A stretch of 64,000 nucleotides of DNA, taken from NCBI RefSeq assembly GCF_900167055.1, contig NZ_FUXP01000002.1:1-64000 (forward strand), written 5' to 3'. Position 1 is the first letter of the stretch, and each line of letters opens with the position of its first letter. The stretch comes from Lysobacter spongiicola DSM 21749 (GTDB taxonomy: Bacteria > Pseudomonadota > Gammaproteobacteria > Xanthomonadales > Xanthomonadaceae). This document shows, piece after piece, positions 1-9,974 of this stretch. Under the pieces are notes generated by a model, which was given only the letters and a program-made list of their open reading frames with translations, did no database searches and was not told the DNA's origin. Position numbers and translations under genes: made by a program.

Positions 1-243
1 CTCCAGCACCTGATCCACGATCCGTGGCGCTGTCGCGTGGGGACAGTGCCGCGGTCTCGAGGATCGATCGGTTAACCCGCCCGAACCTTCTTCCTTGAAC
101 CGTTTCAGCCACTTGTACGCTGTTCGAACGCTCACGCCGGCGGCGTGTGCGGCTTCTTCCACGCGCAGGCCCTGAATCAAGATGCGGTCCACGAGCAGGG
201 CTCGACCGCGAGGGCTAAGGCGGGCATGTTTATGCAGGTTCAT
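1..243 (-). CDS. IS481-family transposase, N-terminal part only (cut by the window edge)
   Basis: Reads from an ATG at 243 to the window edge, 81 codons. The visible protein starts MNLHKHARLSPRGRALLVDR and contains a helix-turn-helix (about residues 25-50, with AAHAAGVSVRTAYKWLKRF) followed by the LTDRSSRP stretch typical of IS481 transposases. The DDE catalytic domain would lie outside the window. An AGGAG ribosome site sits about six bases before the ATG. In the cell it would bind the element ends and catalyse transposition. Whether the whole gene is intact cannot be seen. Confidence 0.85.
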   Translation of the reverse strand, partial: MNLHKHARLSPRGRALLVDRILIQGLRVEEAAHAAGVSVRTAYKWLKRFKEEGSGGLTDRSSRPRHCPHATAPRIVDQVLE

Positions 244-325
244 CCGGGGCTCCTGGAGGGGTGGCTGATTCGCACCTCCAGTCTTCCGGGACCACCCCGG
301 ATGAACAACCTACTGAGAGATCACA
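1..325 (-). mobile_element. Right end of an IS481-family insertion sequence (continues left of the window)
   Basis: The segment holds the 5' part of a transposase gene reading leftwards and, outside it, a terminal sequence that on the minus strand begins TGTGATCTCTCAG and is followed by the transposase leader. TGT at the tip and the N-terminal transposase sequence fit the IS481 family. The element ends at about base 325; the next bases (gctag) belong to the interrupted gene. The other end lies outside the window, so target duplication and completeness cannot be judged. Confidence 0.8.
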
Positions 326-917
326 GCTAGCGATCTACTGGCTGGTCATCGCTTTTTCCGCGGCACTGGGCCTGCTGCTGCGTCGCTACCGCTTCGCCTT
401 TGCCGTGCAGTCGCTGCTCGCCCATGAGGCCCTGCAGGCGCAGGCACGCACCGACACCCTGACCGGTCTGCTCAACCGTAACGGCTGGAACCGCCAGGCC
501 GCCCGGATGTTCCAGTACCACCGCAATCGCGATCGGCCGCTGTGTGCGGTGTTCTTCGACATCGACCATTTCAAGCGCGTCAACGACACCCACGGGCATG
601 CGGTGGGAGACCGGATCCTCGTGCAGCTCGCCACGGCGATACGCCAGCACCTGCCCGACGGGGCGGTTGCGGCGCGGTTCGGTGGGGAGGAGTTCGTGGT
701 GCTGTTGCCGGCGGCCGAGTTGCCGACGGCTTCGACCTATGCCGAAGCGGTCCGCGGGGGCTTCGCCACTGCAGCGCGCGCACGCGGCGTGCGGGTCAGC
801 GCCGGGATCGCCCGGCGCCGCCCTTCCGATTCCCTGTCGCGCCTGCTGCGTCGGGCGGACGAGGGCCTGTATGCCGCCAAGGCCGCCGGACGCGACAGGG
901 TCGTGGTGGTCGAGTAG
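261..917 (+). pseudogene. GGDEF (diguanylate cyclase) gene truncated at its 5' end by the IS element
   Basis: The reading frame opens inside the IS end (GTG at 261), and its first 21-22 codons come from IS DNA. Residues from about 23 on are native: one hydrophobic helix (IYWLVIAFSAALGLLL), a short linker, then a full GGDEF domain with DTLTGLLNR, FFDIDHFKRVND and the active-site motif RFGGEEF. No RxxD inhibitory site is present five residues before GGEEF. The catalytic domain looks intact, but the original sensor region and start are gone. The GTG has GGAGGG directly against it, too close for good initiation, so expression is doubtful. It could be a silent remnant or a membrane-anchored cyclase driven from the IS. 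Confidence 0.75.
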
Positions 918-918
918 G

Positions 919-2208
919 TCAGGCCGCCGAAGCTGCGGGTTCCACCTTCGGCACGTCCTCGTGCCGCGCCTGCCCCTCGCCCCGCACCACATAGCGCTCG
1001 ATGGTCAGCGACTCCAGGCCCATGGGACCGTAGGCATGCAGGCGGGTGGTCGAGATGCCGATCTCGGCGCCCAGTCCGAGCGTCCCGCCATCGTTGAATC
1101 GCGAAGAGGCGTTGACCATCACCGCCGAGCTGCGGATCTCCCGTACGAAACGCTCCGCCGCCGCCTTGTCGGTGGTGACGATCACTTCGGTGTGGTCGGA
1201 CGTGAAGCGATGGATGTGCTCGATCGCCTGGTCGATCGAATCCACCACGCGGACGGACAGGATCGGCGCCAGGTATTCGGCATCGAAGTCCTCGTCGGTC
1301 GCGGCGACGGCTTCGGGGAACAGCGCCCGGGTCCGCTCGCAACCACGGATCTCGGCGCCGCGCGCCTGCAGCTCGGCCAGGGCATCCGGCAGCCATTCGT
1401 CGGCGATGTCGGCGTGCACCAGCATCGTCTCCAGCGCGTTGCATACGCCCGGACGGGAAAGCTTGCCGTCGATCGCCAGCCGCAGCGCCAACGCAGGATC
1501 GGCGGCCTTGTCCACGTACAGGTGGCAGACGCCCTTGTAGTGCTTGATCACCGGCACCCGGGCATGCTCCGCCACGAAACGGATCAGCTTCTCGCCACCA
1601 CGCGGGATGGCCAGGTCGATCAGGTCGCTGAGCTGCAGCAGCTCGAGCACGTGTTCGCGGGCGGTGTCCTCCACCAGCGACACCGCCTCGGGCGGCAGCC
1701 CCTGGTCACGCAACGCCCGGTGCAGGCAGGCCGCAATGGCCATGTTGCTGTCCCTCGCCTCGGAGCCGCCGCGCAGGAGCACCGCATTACCGGCGCGCAG
1801 GCACAGGGCGGCGGCGTCGGCGGTGACGTTGGGACGCGCCTCGTAGATCATGGCAATGAGGCCCAGCGGGATACGCACCTTCTCCACCACCAGGCCATTG
1901 GGCCGGACATCGCTGCGCGTCACCTGGCCCACCGGGTCGGGAAGCCCGGCGACCTCGCGGATGGCGGTGACGATGCCTGCCACGCGCTGCTCATCCAGGC
2001 GCAGGCGGTCGAGCATGGCGCCCGTGGTACCCGCGGCTTTCGCGCGATCCATGTCGACGGCATTCGCCTTGAGGATGTCCTGGCTGCCCGCCTCGACCGA
2101 ATCGGCCATGGCGTTCAGGAGCGCGAGTCGGCCTTCGCCGTCGAGGGCCGCTATGGCCTGTGCTGCCGAGCGGGCGCGCTCGGCGAGTGTGCGGACGTAT
2201 CCGGTCAT
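919..2208 (-). CDS. proA: Gamma-glutamyl phosphate reductase
   Basis: A 429-residue protein of normal ProA length. It reduces gamma-glutamyl phosphate to glutamate-5-semialdehyde with NADPH, the second step of proline synthesis, in the cytosol. The aldehyde-dehydrogenase-like fold is recognisable, and the catalytic cysteine lies in GVCNALETM. The start ATG overlaps the proB stop by four bases (ATGA), so the two are translationally coupled. It is the last gene of the arg-pro operon and converges with the truncated GGDEF gene, leaving almost no spacer. Confidence 0.97.
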   Translation of the reverse strand: MTGYVRTLAERARSAAQAIAALDGEGRLALLNAMADSVEAGSQDILKANAVDMDRAKAAGTTGAMLDRLRLDEQRVAGIVTAIREVAGLPDPVGQVTRSDVRPNGLVVEKVRIPLGLIAMIYEARPNVTADAAALCLRAGNAVLLRGGSEARDSNMAIAACLHRALRDQGLPPEAVSLVEDTAREHVLELLQLSDLIDLAIPRGGEKLIRFVAEHARVPVIKHYKGVCHLYVDKAADPALALRLAIDGKLSRPGVCNALETMLVHADIADEWLPDALAELQARGAEIRGCERTRALFPEAVAATDEDFDAEYLAPILSVRVVDSIDQAIEHIHRFTSDHTEVIVTTDKAAAERFVREIRSSAVMVNASSRFNDGGTLGLGAEIGISTTRLHAYGPMGLESLTIERYVVRGEGQARHEDVPKVEPAASAA

Positions 2209-3383
2209 TGCTGGTTCTCCAGAAGGGCTTCAAGGTCATCGGGTGCGGTACCGACGGCGGCGTTGAGGAGCACCATGTCCTCGCGTCGGATGACGGACTC
2301 CCCGTTGTGGAAGCCGAGTACGGTTTCTATTTCGCTGCTGTGCAGGCCCGCGATGCGTTGCAGGTCGGAGGCCTGGTACTGCACCAGCCCGCGTGCGAGG
2401 CGCTGGTAGCCTTCGGCCGGCATCACGTCGACCATTGCATCGCGGTTGAAGTCGCCCTCCACGGCCACGACGCCACCCGGCAGCAGCGAAGCGCCGCGGT
2501 CGGCGATGGCCTGGGCCGCACCTTCATCGACGCGAACGATGCCGCCGCTCGGCGGCGTGTGGCGCAACCACATCTTGCGGGCCACCAGGCGATCGCCATG
2601 GGCGGGGATGAAGGTGCCGAACAGGCGGTCCTCGGCGAGCGCCGAAATCGTGTCGGCGTGGTGGCCACAGAACAACGCGGCGTCGATGCCGGCGGCCGCG
2701 GTCTTGGTGGCGGCTTCCAGCTTTGTATACATACCGCCGGTGCCGAGCAGGCCGGCGCCACCTTGGGCCATCTGCATGATCTCGGGGGTGATCTCCTCGA
2801 TGCGGGGCACCGGCCGGGCGTCCGGGTCGTTGCCGGGATGGCCGGTATAGAGGCCGGCGGTGTCGGTCGCGATCAGCAGGATGTCGGCACCCACCAGCGT
2901 GGCGACCACCGCGGCGAGGTTGTCGTTGTCGCCGAGCTTCAGCTCGTCAACGGCGACGGTGTCGTTCTCGTTGACGATCGGCAGCGCACCGATGCGCAGC
3001 AACTCGCGGAGGGTCGCCTGTGCGTTGAGGTAGCGCCTGCGGTTGCGCAGGTCATCGTGGCTCAACAGGACCTGCGCCACCGGTTGTTCCACCAGCCCCT
3101 GCCAGAGCGCCAGCATCGGCGTCTGGCCCAGCGCCGCCAAGGCCTGCCGCTGTGCCAGTTCCGCCCCCGAGCCCGCCAACAGGCCACGGCCCGCGGCGAC
3201 CGCCCCGGAAGACACCAGCAGCACCTCGCGTCCCTGGTCACGCAGGCGTGCAATCAGGCCGGCGAGTGCGGCTGCGTTGCGCTTGCCCAACCCACCCTTG
3301 CCATCGGTGAGCAGGCTGCTGCCCACCTTGAGCACGGCCCGCCTCCACGGCGGCATCTTCTGTTCGGGAAATGGCGAAGTCAT
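2205..3383 (-). CDS. proB: Glutamate 5-kinase
   Basis: 392 residues: an amino-acid-kinase domain (about 15-265, with [20 protein letters not shown] and [11 protein letters not shown]) followed by a C-terminal PUA domain. It phosphorylates glutamate for proline synthesis and is normally feedback-inhibited by proline. The start at 3383 is preceded by a GAGGAGG ribosome site about ten bases upstream; a second ATG nine codons in is possible but has a weaker site. It overlaps proA by four bases. A 304-bp spacer separates it from argH, so proBA may have a promoter of its own in addition to read-through from arg. Confidence 0.97.
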   Translation of the reverse strand: MTSPFPEQKMPPWRRAVLKVGSSLLTDGKGGLGKRNAAALAGLIARLRDQGREVLLVSSGAVAAGRGLLAGSGAELAQRQALAALGQTPMLALWQGLVEQPVAQVLLSHDDLRNRRRYLNAQATLRELLRIGALPIVNENDTVAVDELKLGDNDNLAAVVATLVGADILLIATDTAGLYTGHPGNDPDARPVPRIEEITPEIMQMAQGGAGLLGTGGMYTKLEAATKTAAAGIDAALFCGHHADTISALAEDRLFGTFIPAHGDRLVARKMWLRHTPPSGGIVRVDEGAAQAIADRGASLLPGGVVAVEGDFNRDAMVDVMPAEGYQRLARGLVQYQASDLQRIAGLHSSEIETVLGFHNGESVIRREDMVLLNAAVGTAPDDLEALLENQQ

Positions 3384-3687
3384 CGGCTGGAAGTTCCTCC
3401 TCGGAAAAGACCGGATTCCGGCGGCGCGTCACACGGGCGCGACTCGGTCCGCTGTAACACCAGCGGGCCAGGCGGCGACGGGAACGAGGAAGCTGCAATG
3501 GCGAAGCACCCGAAGGGCACCCGCGGCACGCGCCTGTCAATTTCCTGGACGGAAAGGCGCAATGCGGGACAGCGGCGTTACGTTCACCAACGCCGGAAGC
3601 TGTAATCGGTAGGGGCGCGAGTTTAACAGCTCGGGGCAATAGCAGCCACCGCCCCATTCAGGTCACTCTGGAAACGACGCTCGCGTT
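3384..3687 (-). other. Spacer between argH and proB, no convincing gene
   Basis: No open frame here resembles a protein. On the minus strand there is an exact TTGACA at 3540-3535, but no good -10 hexamer at the right distance, so a proBA promoter is possible and not shown. The GAGGAGG ribosome site of proB lies at the low-coordinate end. The 61-codon frame covering 3380-3562 runs into proB out of frame and looks like a chance opening. Confidence 0.4.
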
Positions 3688-4977
3688 TCAGTTCACGAGC
3701 GCGAGTCGGCGACGCAGTTCATCCAGCCCGAGGTCGCCCGCGGCGCCCGGCGACACGCGTTCGGCAAGGCTTCGTGCCGGGTCGCCCTGCTGCCACCTGG
3801 CGGGATCGGCGGCCTGGCGGTAGGCCTCTCGGAACGGCATGCCCGCGCGCGCCATGTCGACCGCCAGGTCGGTCGCGTACATCGAAGGTTCCAGTGCGCC
3901 ATGCATCGCATCCGGAATCCACTCGAGGTTGCGAAGCAGGTCCGGCAGCAACTCCAAGGCCGCCAGGCCACGGCCGAACGCATGGAAGATCGCGCCCTTG
4001 GAGAACTGCAGGTCGCGGTGGTAGCCGGATGGCAGCGACAGCAACTGCTCGATTTCCGCACGGCCCGCGGCCACGCTGGCATAGCTCGCGCGCATGAGCT
4101 CGATGACATCCGGGTTGCGCTTGTTGGGCATGATCGAACTGCCGGTGGTGTATTCCGCCGGCAGCCGCACGAACCCGAACTCCGCACTGGTGAACAGGCT
4201 CAGGTCCCATGCCAGCCGTCGCAGGTCGAGCACCGCACTGGCCAGCGCGTCGATGGCAGCAAGTTCAAACTTGCCACGCGACAGCTGCGCGTACGTGGCG
4301 GACACCTGGGTCCGGCCGAAGCCCAGGGCCTGCGTGGTGTATTCGCGCGCCAGCGGCAGGTTCACGCCGTAACCCGCCGCCGTGCCGAGCGGGTTCGCGT
4401 CCACCCAGGACAGCGTCTGCCGCGCCCGCTCGGCGTTGTCGATGAAGCCTTCCGCCCACGCCGTCCACCACATGCCGGCCGACGACACCACCGCACGCTG
4501 CATGTGCGTGTAACCGGGCAGCGGCAACATCGCCTCCACGCCCGCGCGCTCCAGCGCCACGGCCGCGCTCTCGGTGCAGAGCTTGGCAAGGCGCGCCAGC
4601 CGGTGCTTCAGCCACAGCCGGGTGGCGACCAGCACCTGGTCATTGCGACTGCGCCCGGTATGGATGCGACGCCCGGCATCACCCAGGCGTTCGACCAGTC
4701 GCGCCTCGATCGCGGAGTGGCCATCTTCATAGGTGGCGTCGAGCACGAAGCGACCGCTGCTGAAGTCGTCCGCCAGCACCGCGAGCTCGCGCTTGATCGC
4801 CTCCAGCTCGTCCCGGGCAAGGATGTCGATCTGCTGCAGGCCCTCCGCATGGGCGATGCTGGCCTGGATGTCGAACAGGAAGAACTCGCGATCCAGGATG
4901 ACGTCGTCGCCCGCACAGAAGCGCTGGATCCGCTCATCGACGCGGACGCCGGGTTTTTGCCATAGCAGGTCGCTCAT
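3688..4977 (-). CDS. argH: Argininosuccinate lyase
   Basis: 429 residues. It cleaves argininosuccinate to arginine and fumarate, the last step of arginine synthesis. The fumarase/aspartase-superfamily signature [12 protein letters not shown] is intact (about residues 275-290), and upstream [10 protein letters not shown] and PGYTHMQRA give the other two conserved blocks. It is slightly shorter than E. coli ArgH (about 457), as expected for the xanthomonad form. It follows argC with a 124-bp gap that holds a REP palindrome. Confidence 0.97.
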   Translation of the reverse strand: MSDLLWQKPGVRVDERIQRFCAGDDVILDREFFLFDIQASIAHAEGLQQIDILARDELEAIKRELAVLADDFSSGRFVLDATYEDGHSAIEARLVERLGDAGRRIHTGRSRNDQVLVATRLWLKHRLARLAKLCTESAAVALERAGVEAMLPLPGYTHMQRAVVSSAGMWWTAWAEGFIDNAERARQTLSWVDANPLGTAAGYGVNLPLAREYTTQALGFGRTQVSATYAQLSRGKFELAAIDALASAVLDLRRLAWDLSLFTSAEFGFVRLPAEYTTGSSIMPNKRNPDVIELMRASYASVAAGRAEIEQLLSLPSGYHRDLQFSKGAIFHAFGRGLAALELLPDLLRNLEWIPDAMHGALEPSMYATDLAVDMARAGMPFREAYRQAADPARWQQGDPARSLAERVSPGAAGDLGLDELRRRLALVN

Positions 4978-5007
4978 CGCGGGTTCCTCTGGGGATTTGG
5001 GCGTTTT

Positions 5008-5084
5008 GTAGGAGCGGCTTCAGCCGCGATCTTGAAGCTGGCGCGCGCGGAGCTGTATCCGATCGCGGCTGAAGCCGCTCCTAC
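5008..5084. repeat. GTAG-type REP palindrome, copy 1 (argC-argH gap)
   Basis: Two inverted copies of a unit starting GTAGGAGCGGCTTCAG, each itself a small hairpin (GCGGCT/AGCCGC), face each other across about 30 bases. The whole forms a long stem-loop in RNA. The unit matches the GTAG-headed REP elements known from Stenotrophomonas and Xanthomonas. Two further copies lie at 7441 and 8641. Here it sits in the argC-argH spacer and may act as an mRNA processing or stability element. Confidence 0.9.
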
Positions 5085-5101
5085 AACGGCATGGTTGGGG
5101 T

Positions 5102-6055
5102 TCAATGCGGGATGCCGGTCAGCTCCGGCAGGCCGAAGGCGAGGTTGAGATTCTGCAGCGCCTGCGTGGCGGCACCTTTGAGCAGGTTGTCCAGCGTCGC
5201 CACCACGACCAGCCGTTGTCCGTCGGCGGACAGGGTGAAGCCGCCGATCTCCACGTGGTGGCGACCAGCGATCGCGCTGACCCACGGCGCCTCGTCAAGT
5301 AGGCGAACCATCGGCTCATCCGCATAGCGCTCCCGGTAGCGAGCGGCCACTTCTTCGCGATCGAACCGGCGCGCGAGGTGCAGGTTCGCGGTGATGGTGA
5401 GGCCGCGAAAGTGCGGCGCAACGTGGGGCATGAACTCGACCGGACGGCCAAGCCTTGCCGATACCTCGCGCTCATGCACATGCCCCGAGAGCGCATACGG
5501 CATCAGGTTGTTGCGCAACAGCTCCGGATCGTTGCGGTCCGACGGACTCGTGCCGGCGCCCGAATAGCCGGAGACGCCGAAGCACTGCGCAGGCGCCTGC
5601 AACACGTCCAGCATGGGGGCGAGCGCAAGTTGCATCGCGGTGGCGTAACAGCCGGGGTTGCTGATGCGCCGCTGACCGGAATAGTCGCCGCGGGTCAGCT
5701 CCGGCAGCCCGTAGTACCAGCCAGCATCGAACCGGTAGTCGGCCGACAGGTCGATGATGACCGGCGTCGCGCCCTGCTCATCGAAGGCACTCACGCACAG
5801 CGCTGCCTTCCCATTCGGCAACGCGAGCACCACGGCCTCGGCGCCGAATGCCGGCAGCTCGCCATGCTCCGGCGCGCTGTATCGCAGATCGCCTTGCCAA
5901 GCCGGCTGATGATCGGCGACGCGCTCCCCTTCGAGCTCGCGCGAGGACACGAACGCGAGATCGAACCGGGGGTGCGCCGCGATCAGCCGGATCAGTTCCG
6001 ACCCCACGTACCCACGCGCGCCCACAATGCCGATCGAGATTGGGCTGGTGGTCAT
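5102..6055 (-). CDS. argC: N-acetyl-gamma-glutamyl-phosphate reductase
   Basis: 317 residues from the ATG at 6055. It makes N-acetylglutamate semialdehyde with NADPH. An N-terminal nucleotide-binding motif ([17 protein letters not shown]) and the active-site cysteine in SNPGCYATA are visible. The start was chosen because GGGAGG lies five bases upstream and because it overlaps the argAB stop as ATGA; an open extension upstream only shadows the argAB tail. The coupling implies coordinated synthesis with the kinase that supplies its substrate. Confidence 0.97.
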   Translation of the reverse strand: MTTSPISIGIVGARGYVGSELIRLIAAHPRFDLAFVSSRELEGERVADHQPAWQGDLRYSAPEHGELPAFGAEAVVLALPNGKAALCVSAFDEQGATPVIIDLSADYRFDAGWYYGLPELTRGDYSGQRRISNPGCYATAMQLALAPMLDVLQAPAQCFGVSGYSGAGTSPSDRNDPELLRNNLMPYALSGHVHEREVSARLGRPVEFMPHVAPHFRGLTITANLHLARRFDREEVAARYRERYADEPMVRLLDEAPWVSAIAGRHHVEIGGFTLSADGQRLVVVATLDNLLKGAATQALQNLNLAFGLPELTGIPH

Positions 6056-7416
6056 GATGCCTCCCGTGCACGTTCCAGCGGCTCCAGCAACGTGGGCGCG
6101 CGCTCCCGGCAATGGGCGACGCAGCGGGCAAGTTCGCCGGGCTCGCGGATCCCGCACCAGAACACGTTCCAGTGCTCCTGCTTGAAGTGCCCATCGGATT
6201 CGGCGTAGTAGAACGCGTTGACGGGGTTACCGTGGCGCGAGCGCCAGAACACGCGCGGGTTCTGGTCGCGCATCACCTGCCACACCGCGCGACCGAGGCC
6301 TTCGCCCTGGGCATCGTCGAGCACCGCGAACTTGTCGAGATAAGTCTCGCCTCCGGCTTCGCTTTCGACCAGGATCACCGCCGCGCGGTAGTGCTCGCTG
6401 ACATACGCCCGGTGCAGGCGCGTGCGTTCGAAGTAGTCCGGCACCAGCCGCCGGCCGAACGCGGATTCCACCAGCGTCCGCAGCCGCGGCAGGTCCAGCT
6501 CGTCCCATTCCGTCGCCTCCACCACCCGTTCGCCGCGCCGCACCAGCGTGCCGGAACCCTTGTGCGTGAACAGCTCCTTTGCCAGTTCCGCCGGACGCGT
6601 GATCGACACCGACGACGAGAATGGCAGCCGGTCGAGCAACTGCTTGATCTGCTCGATCTTGACCCGCATGCCGCCATTGACCCAGGGCTGCGCCATCAGT
6701 GCTTCGTACTCGGTGGTCAGGTTGATCGAGTCGATCAGCCTGCCCTGCCCGTCCAGCAACCCGCCGGTGCCGGTGAGGAACACGATCTTGTAGGGCTGCA
6801 GCACCTGCACCAGTTCGTTGGCGGCGAAGTCGGCGTTGATGTTGAGGATCTGGCCGCCGGTGGTTTCGCCGAGGCTGGCGATGACGGGGATGGAGCCGGC
6901 CTGCAGGCTGGCCTGGATCGGCGCCAGGTCGACCCGGGCCACGCGCCCGACAAGGCCGTAGGTGTCGCGGTCCAGGTACTCCGCCTCGAACACGCCCGAA
7001 ACGATCGAGGTCGCGCGCGCGTCGCTGCGCTGCAGGGCCTCCACCAGCCGCAGGTTCTGCGCATGGAATACCCGCCGCACCACGGCCAGGGCCTCCGGCG
7101 AGGTGACGCGCAGCCCGCCGACGAGTTGCTTGTCGATACCGGCCGCGGCCAGCTCCTCGTCCAGTTGCGGACCCGCGCCGTGGATGACGATCGGGGTGAG
7201 CCCCACGTCCTGGAGGAAGGCCAGCGAAGAGGTCAACGCATCCAGGTCATCGCGCAGCACCGCGCCTCCGACCTTGACCACGGCGAAGCGCGCCGCGTCG
7301 AGCTGGGAAAAGCGCTTGAGGTACTGGCTGATCTCCTTGGCGCTGGCCATGCTGGACAGCAACCGCACGATGGTCTGCCGGGTCTGGATGTCGTGCGCGG
7401 TCGGGGGAATGGTCAT
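6052..7416 (-). CDS. Bifunctional N-acetylglutamate synthase/kinase
   Basis: 454 residues: an amino-acid-kinase domain (about 45-290, [36 protein letters not shown]) fused to a C-terminal GNAT domain of the vertebrate-NAGS type (about 300-440, with [48 protein letters not shown]). In Xanthomonas and relatives this one protein acetylates glutamate and phosphorylates the product, the first two arginine steps; the architecture here supports the same. It overlaps argC by four bases. The start at 7416 has only a weak ribosome site; an in-frame ATG at 7350 is the alternative. A REP palindrome lies just upstream. Confidence 0.93.
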   Translation of the reverse strand: MTIPPTAHDIQTRQTIVRLLSSMASAKEISQYLKRFSQLDAARFAVVKVGGAVLRDDLDALTSSLAFLQDVGLTPIVIHGAGPQLDEELAAAGIDKQLVGGLRVTSPEALAVVRRVFHAQNLRLVEALQRSDARATSIVSGVFEAEYLDRDTYGLVGRVARVDLAPIQASLQAGSIPVIASLGETTGGQILNINADFAANELVQVLQPYKIVFLTGTGGLLDGQGRLIDSINLTTEYEALMAQPWVNGGMRVKIEQIKQLLDRLPFSSSVSITRPAELAKELFTHKGSGTLVRRGERVVEATEWDELDLPRLRTLVESAFGRRLVPDYFERTRLHRAYVSEHYRAAVILVESEAGGETYLDKFAVLDDAQGEGLGRAVWQVMRDQNPRVFWRSRHGNPVNAFYYAESDGHFKQEHWNVFWCGIREPGELARCVAHCRERAPTLLEPLERAREAS

Positions 7417-7440
7417 TGGGGCTTCGTGGGTCGTGCTGTT

Positions 7441-7516
7441 GTAGGAGCGGCTTCAGCCGCGATCTGGAAGTGGCGCAGGCAATGAGGGTTCGGGTCGCGG
7501 CTGAAGCCGCTCCTAC
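7441..7516. repeat. GTAG-type REP palindrome, copy 2 (argE-argAB gap)
   Basis: Same unit and inverted arrangement as the copy at 5008, with a different central spacer. Its high-coordinate GTAG supplies the TAG stop codon of argE (7515-7513 on the minus strand), so the element overlaps the end of the gene. Confidence 0.9.
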
Positions 7517-8604
7517 AGGGCCCCTGAAAGGATTCGGGTGACGGATTCGCCGTAGCGCTGCAATTGCTCCAGGGCCACCCACTCGTCCGCCGTATGCGCC
7601 TGGGCGATGTCGCCGGGGCCGTAGACGATCGCCGTCATGCCGCCCGCCGAGAACAGCGAGGCCTCGGTCCAGAAGTCGACCGCGTTGCCGATCGGCAGCC
7701 CGAGCGCTTCGGCCAGGTCCCTCGCTTCCAGCCTCCGGTCTTCGGCCGTGGCGGTATCACCGCTGGGAAGTGGCGGCCCGCGGAAGGTCTCCTGGTATCG
7801 CTCCACGGCACCCGCCTCCACCAGTGCACCGAAGCGCGCGTGCAACTCGTCGATCGACATCGACGGCAGCGGCCGGAAGCCGAAGCGCAACTCCGCGGCC
7901 GGCGCGATCATGTTGGCCTTGATGCCACCGTCCACCCGCCCGATGTTGAAGCGCAGCCCGGTCAGCCCGCCGAAGCGCTGGTGCGATTCCGACTCCACCA
8001 GGTCCAGGGCACGGCTGCCCCAGCGCATGGCATGGTGCAGTGCGCTGGCATCGAGTGCGTTGGCACCGGAGGCGTGGCCGGCGCTGCCGCGGAAGTGCAT
8101 CTGCACCGAGCTGATGCCGCGGTGTGCCAGGACGGCCTCGCAGCCCGTCGGCTCGGCGACGATGGCCTCGCAGAAGCCATGCCCGGCGCCGAGGAAGGCG
8201 GCGATGCAACGGGCATCGTTGGCTTCCTCATCGGTGGTGAACAGGAAAGCTGCGTCGCCATCGGTGATCGCAGCCGCGGCCAACAGCCCTGCAGCGGCAC
8301 CCTTGATGTCGCACGCGCCCAACCCGATCGCGCGATCGCGGTCGACGCGAAGCTGGTGGGGTTCGGCTGACCACGCCGGAGACGACGGCACCGTATCCAG
8401 GTGCACGTTGAAGACCCGGCGCGGCCGTCCGCGCACCGCGAGCATCGACACGGCGCCATCGCCGTGGTCGGTGACGTCGACGCGGAAACCGGGCAACTGC
8501 GCGCGCAGGTAATCGAATATCCCACCCGTACCGATCCGGCGCGGCGGGTTGCGGGTATCGAACGATACGAGGGCTTCGAGGTGGCGGAGGATGTCGCGGA
8601 GCAT
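7513..8604 (-). CDS. argE: N-acetylcitrulline deacetylase (M20 family, argE position)
   Basis: 363 residues from ATG 8604. An M20 zinc hydrolase: metal ligands in NVHLDTVP, GACDIKGAAAG and TDEEANDARC, with a dimerisation domain in the middle. Beside an N-acetylornithine carbamoyltransferase, its expected substrate is N-acetylcitrulline, giving citrulline for ArgG. That assignment follows the Xanthomonas pathway, not a residue seen here. The start at 8604 has AGGA eight bases upstream; the longer frame from a TTG at 8625 lacks this. The stop codon is built from the GTAG head of the adjacent REP element. Confidence 0.92.
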   Translation of the reverse strand: MLRDILRHLEALVSFDTRNPPRRIGTGGIFDYLRAQLPGFRVDVTDHGDGAVSMLAVRGRPRRVFNVHLDTVPSSPAWSAEPHQLRVDRDRAIGLGACDIKGAAAGLLAAAAITDGDAAFLFTTDEEANDARCIAAFLGAGHGFCEAIVAEPTGCEAVLAHRGISSVQMHFRGSAGHASGANALDASALHHAMRWGSRALDLVESESHQRFGGLTGLRFNIGRVDGGIKANMIAPAAELRFGFRPLPSMSIDELHARFGALVEAGAVERYQETFRGPPLPSGDTATAEDRRLEARDLAEALGLPIGNAVDFWTEASLFSAGGMTAIVYGPGDIAQAHTADEWVALEQLQRYGESVTRILSGAL

Positions 8605-8640
8605 TGAAAGATCCTGTTGCACCAATGGAGGACGGCCTCT

Positions 8641-8717
8641 GTAGGAGCGGCTTCAGCCGCGATACGGGAATCGGCGCGTGCGACCGGCTATCCGATCGCG
8701 GCTGAAGCCGCTCCTAC
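8641..8717. repeat. GTAG-type REP palindrome, copy 3 (argG-argE gap)
   Basis: Third copy of the inverted GTAGGAGCGGCTTCAG pair, lying between the argG stop (8738) and the argE start (8604). Arms are near-identical to copies 1 and 2 while the loop sequence differs, as expected for conserved folding units inserted separately. Confidence 0.9.
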
Positions 8718-8737
8718 AGGGAGCGATCGGAGCCGGG

Positions 8738-9931
8738 CTAGTTGCGGTTGACCTCGGCCCACAGTGTGCTGCTCATGCCGAACAGCTTGATGAAGCCTTC
8801 CGCCTCGGCCACGCCCCAGTCTGCCGCCTGTGCGTAGGTCGCGCCCCTGGCCTGCAGCAGGTGCGGCGACTTCACCGCCACCGCGTTGACCACGCCACCA
8901 TGGGTCTCGAGCACCACTTCACCGTTGACGGTCGATTGGCTGGACGCCAGGAAAGCCTCGAGATCGGCCTTGAGCGGATCGTGAAAGAAGCCTTCATAGA
9001 CCAGCTCCACCCACTTGCGCGCCACCTCCGGCTTGAATCGGTTCTGCTGCTTGCTCAGCACCGCCTCTTCCAGCGCGCGGTGGGCGCTCAGCAGGGCGGC
9101 AAGCCCCGGCGCTTCATAGATGATCCTGCCCTTCAGGCCGATGGTGGTGTCACCGGTATACAGGCCGCGGCCGACCCCATAGTCAGCGAACAATGTATTG
9201 AGGCGCGCCAGCATCAGGTGGCCCGGCATCTCCTCCCCGTCCAGCGATACCGCCTCGCCGTTGCGGAACCCGATGGACACCCGCAGCGGCTGCTCCGGCC
9301 ACTCCGAGCGCGGTTTGCACCAGCCTGCCGCGCCTTCGCCGGGCGCCTCCCAGCGGTCGATCTCGCCACCGGACATGGTGAGTCCGAGCAGGTTCTCGTT
9401 GATCGTGTAGGCCTTCTGCTTGGCACGCACGCCGAAGCCACGCTGCTCGAGGTACGCCTGCTCGTAGGCCCGTACCTCGGTATGTTCCTTCTGGATCTCG
9501 CGGATCGGGGCGATGATCTCGTAGTTGCCCAGTGCCTTCACCGCCAGGTCGAACCGCACCTGGTCATTGCCCATCCCCGTGCAGCCGTGCGCGATGGCAC
9601 GCGTGCCCAGCTCCTCGCAACGCGCAAGCGCGGCTTCGACGATCAGGTATCGGTCGGAGACCAGCAGCGGATACTGGCCCTGGTACCCCTCCCCTGCCCA
9701 GACGAACGGCTTGACGAAGCCCGACCAGATGGCGGGGCCGCCGTCGACGGTCCGGTGGGAGGCGACGCCCAGTTCCGCGGCCCGCGCTTCGATGAATCCG
9801 CGCTCCTCTGCGTCGACCCCGCCGGTGTCGGCAAAAACCGTGTGGACATTCCAGCCGCGCTCGGCCAGGTATGGCACGCAGAAGCTGGTGTCGAGGCCGC
9901 CGGAAAAGGCGAGGACGATGTCTTTGCTCAT
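8738..9931 (-). CDS. argG: Argininosuccinate synthase
   Basis: 397 residues from the ATG at 9931. It joins citrulline and aspartate with ATP. The PP-loop motif [11 protein letters not shown] is at the N-terminus, and [15 protein letters not shown] lies in the nucleotide/aspartate-binding region. The open frame continues upstream to 10015, but that extension overlaps argF' and has no family similarity. It begins 43 bases after the argF' stop. Citrulline, its substrate, comes from the argE product just downstream. Confidence 0.96.
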   Translation of the reverse strand: MSKDIVLAFSGGLDTSFCVPYLAERGWNVHTVFADTGGVDAEERGFIEARAAELGVASHRTVDGGPAIWSGFVKPFVWAGEGYQGQYPLLVSDRYLIVEAALARCEELGTRAIAHGCTGMGNDQVRFDLAVKALGNYEIIAPIREIQKEHTEVRAYEQAYLEQRGFGVRAKQKAYTINENLLGLTMSGGEIDRWEAPGEGAAGWCKPRSEWPEQPLRVSIGFRNGEAVSLDGEEMPGHLMLARLNTLFADYGVGRGLYTGDTTIGLKGRIIYEAPGLAALLSAHRALEEAVLSKQQNRFKPEVARKWVELVYEGFFHDPLKADLEAFLASSQSTVNGEVVLETHGGVVNAVAVKSPHLLQARGATYAQAADWGVAEAEGFIKLFGMSSTLWAEVNRN

Positions 9932-9974
9932 GATGGGTGGGTCGCAGGTCAGGTTGATGGAAGGGGGTTCGGGA

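Noticed and set aside
544-2409. Long plus-strand open frame of 621 codons across proA
   Set aside because: It lies antisense to proA and proB, has no family resemblance, and is explained by high GC at third positions.
3380-3562. Small minus-strand frame between argH and proB
   Set aside because: No ribosome site, no recognisable sequence, overlaps the proB start out of frame.
5008-8717. REP palindromes considered as ordinary terminators or as a CRISPR-like array
   Set aside because: They lack T-runs, lie kilobases apart, and each is an inverted pair with conserved GTAG heads, unlike terminators or CRISPR repeats.
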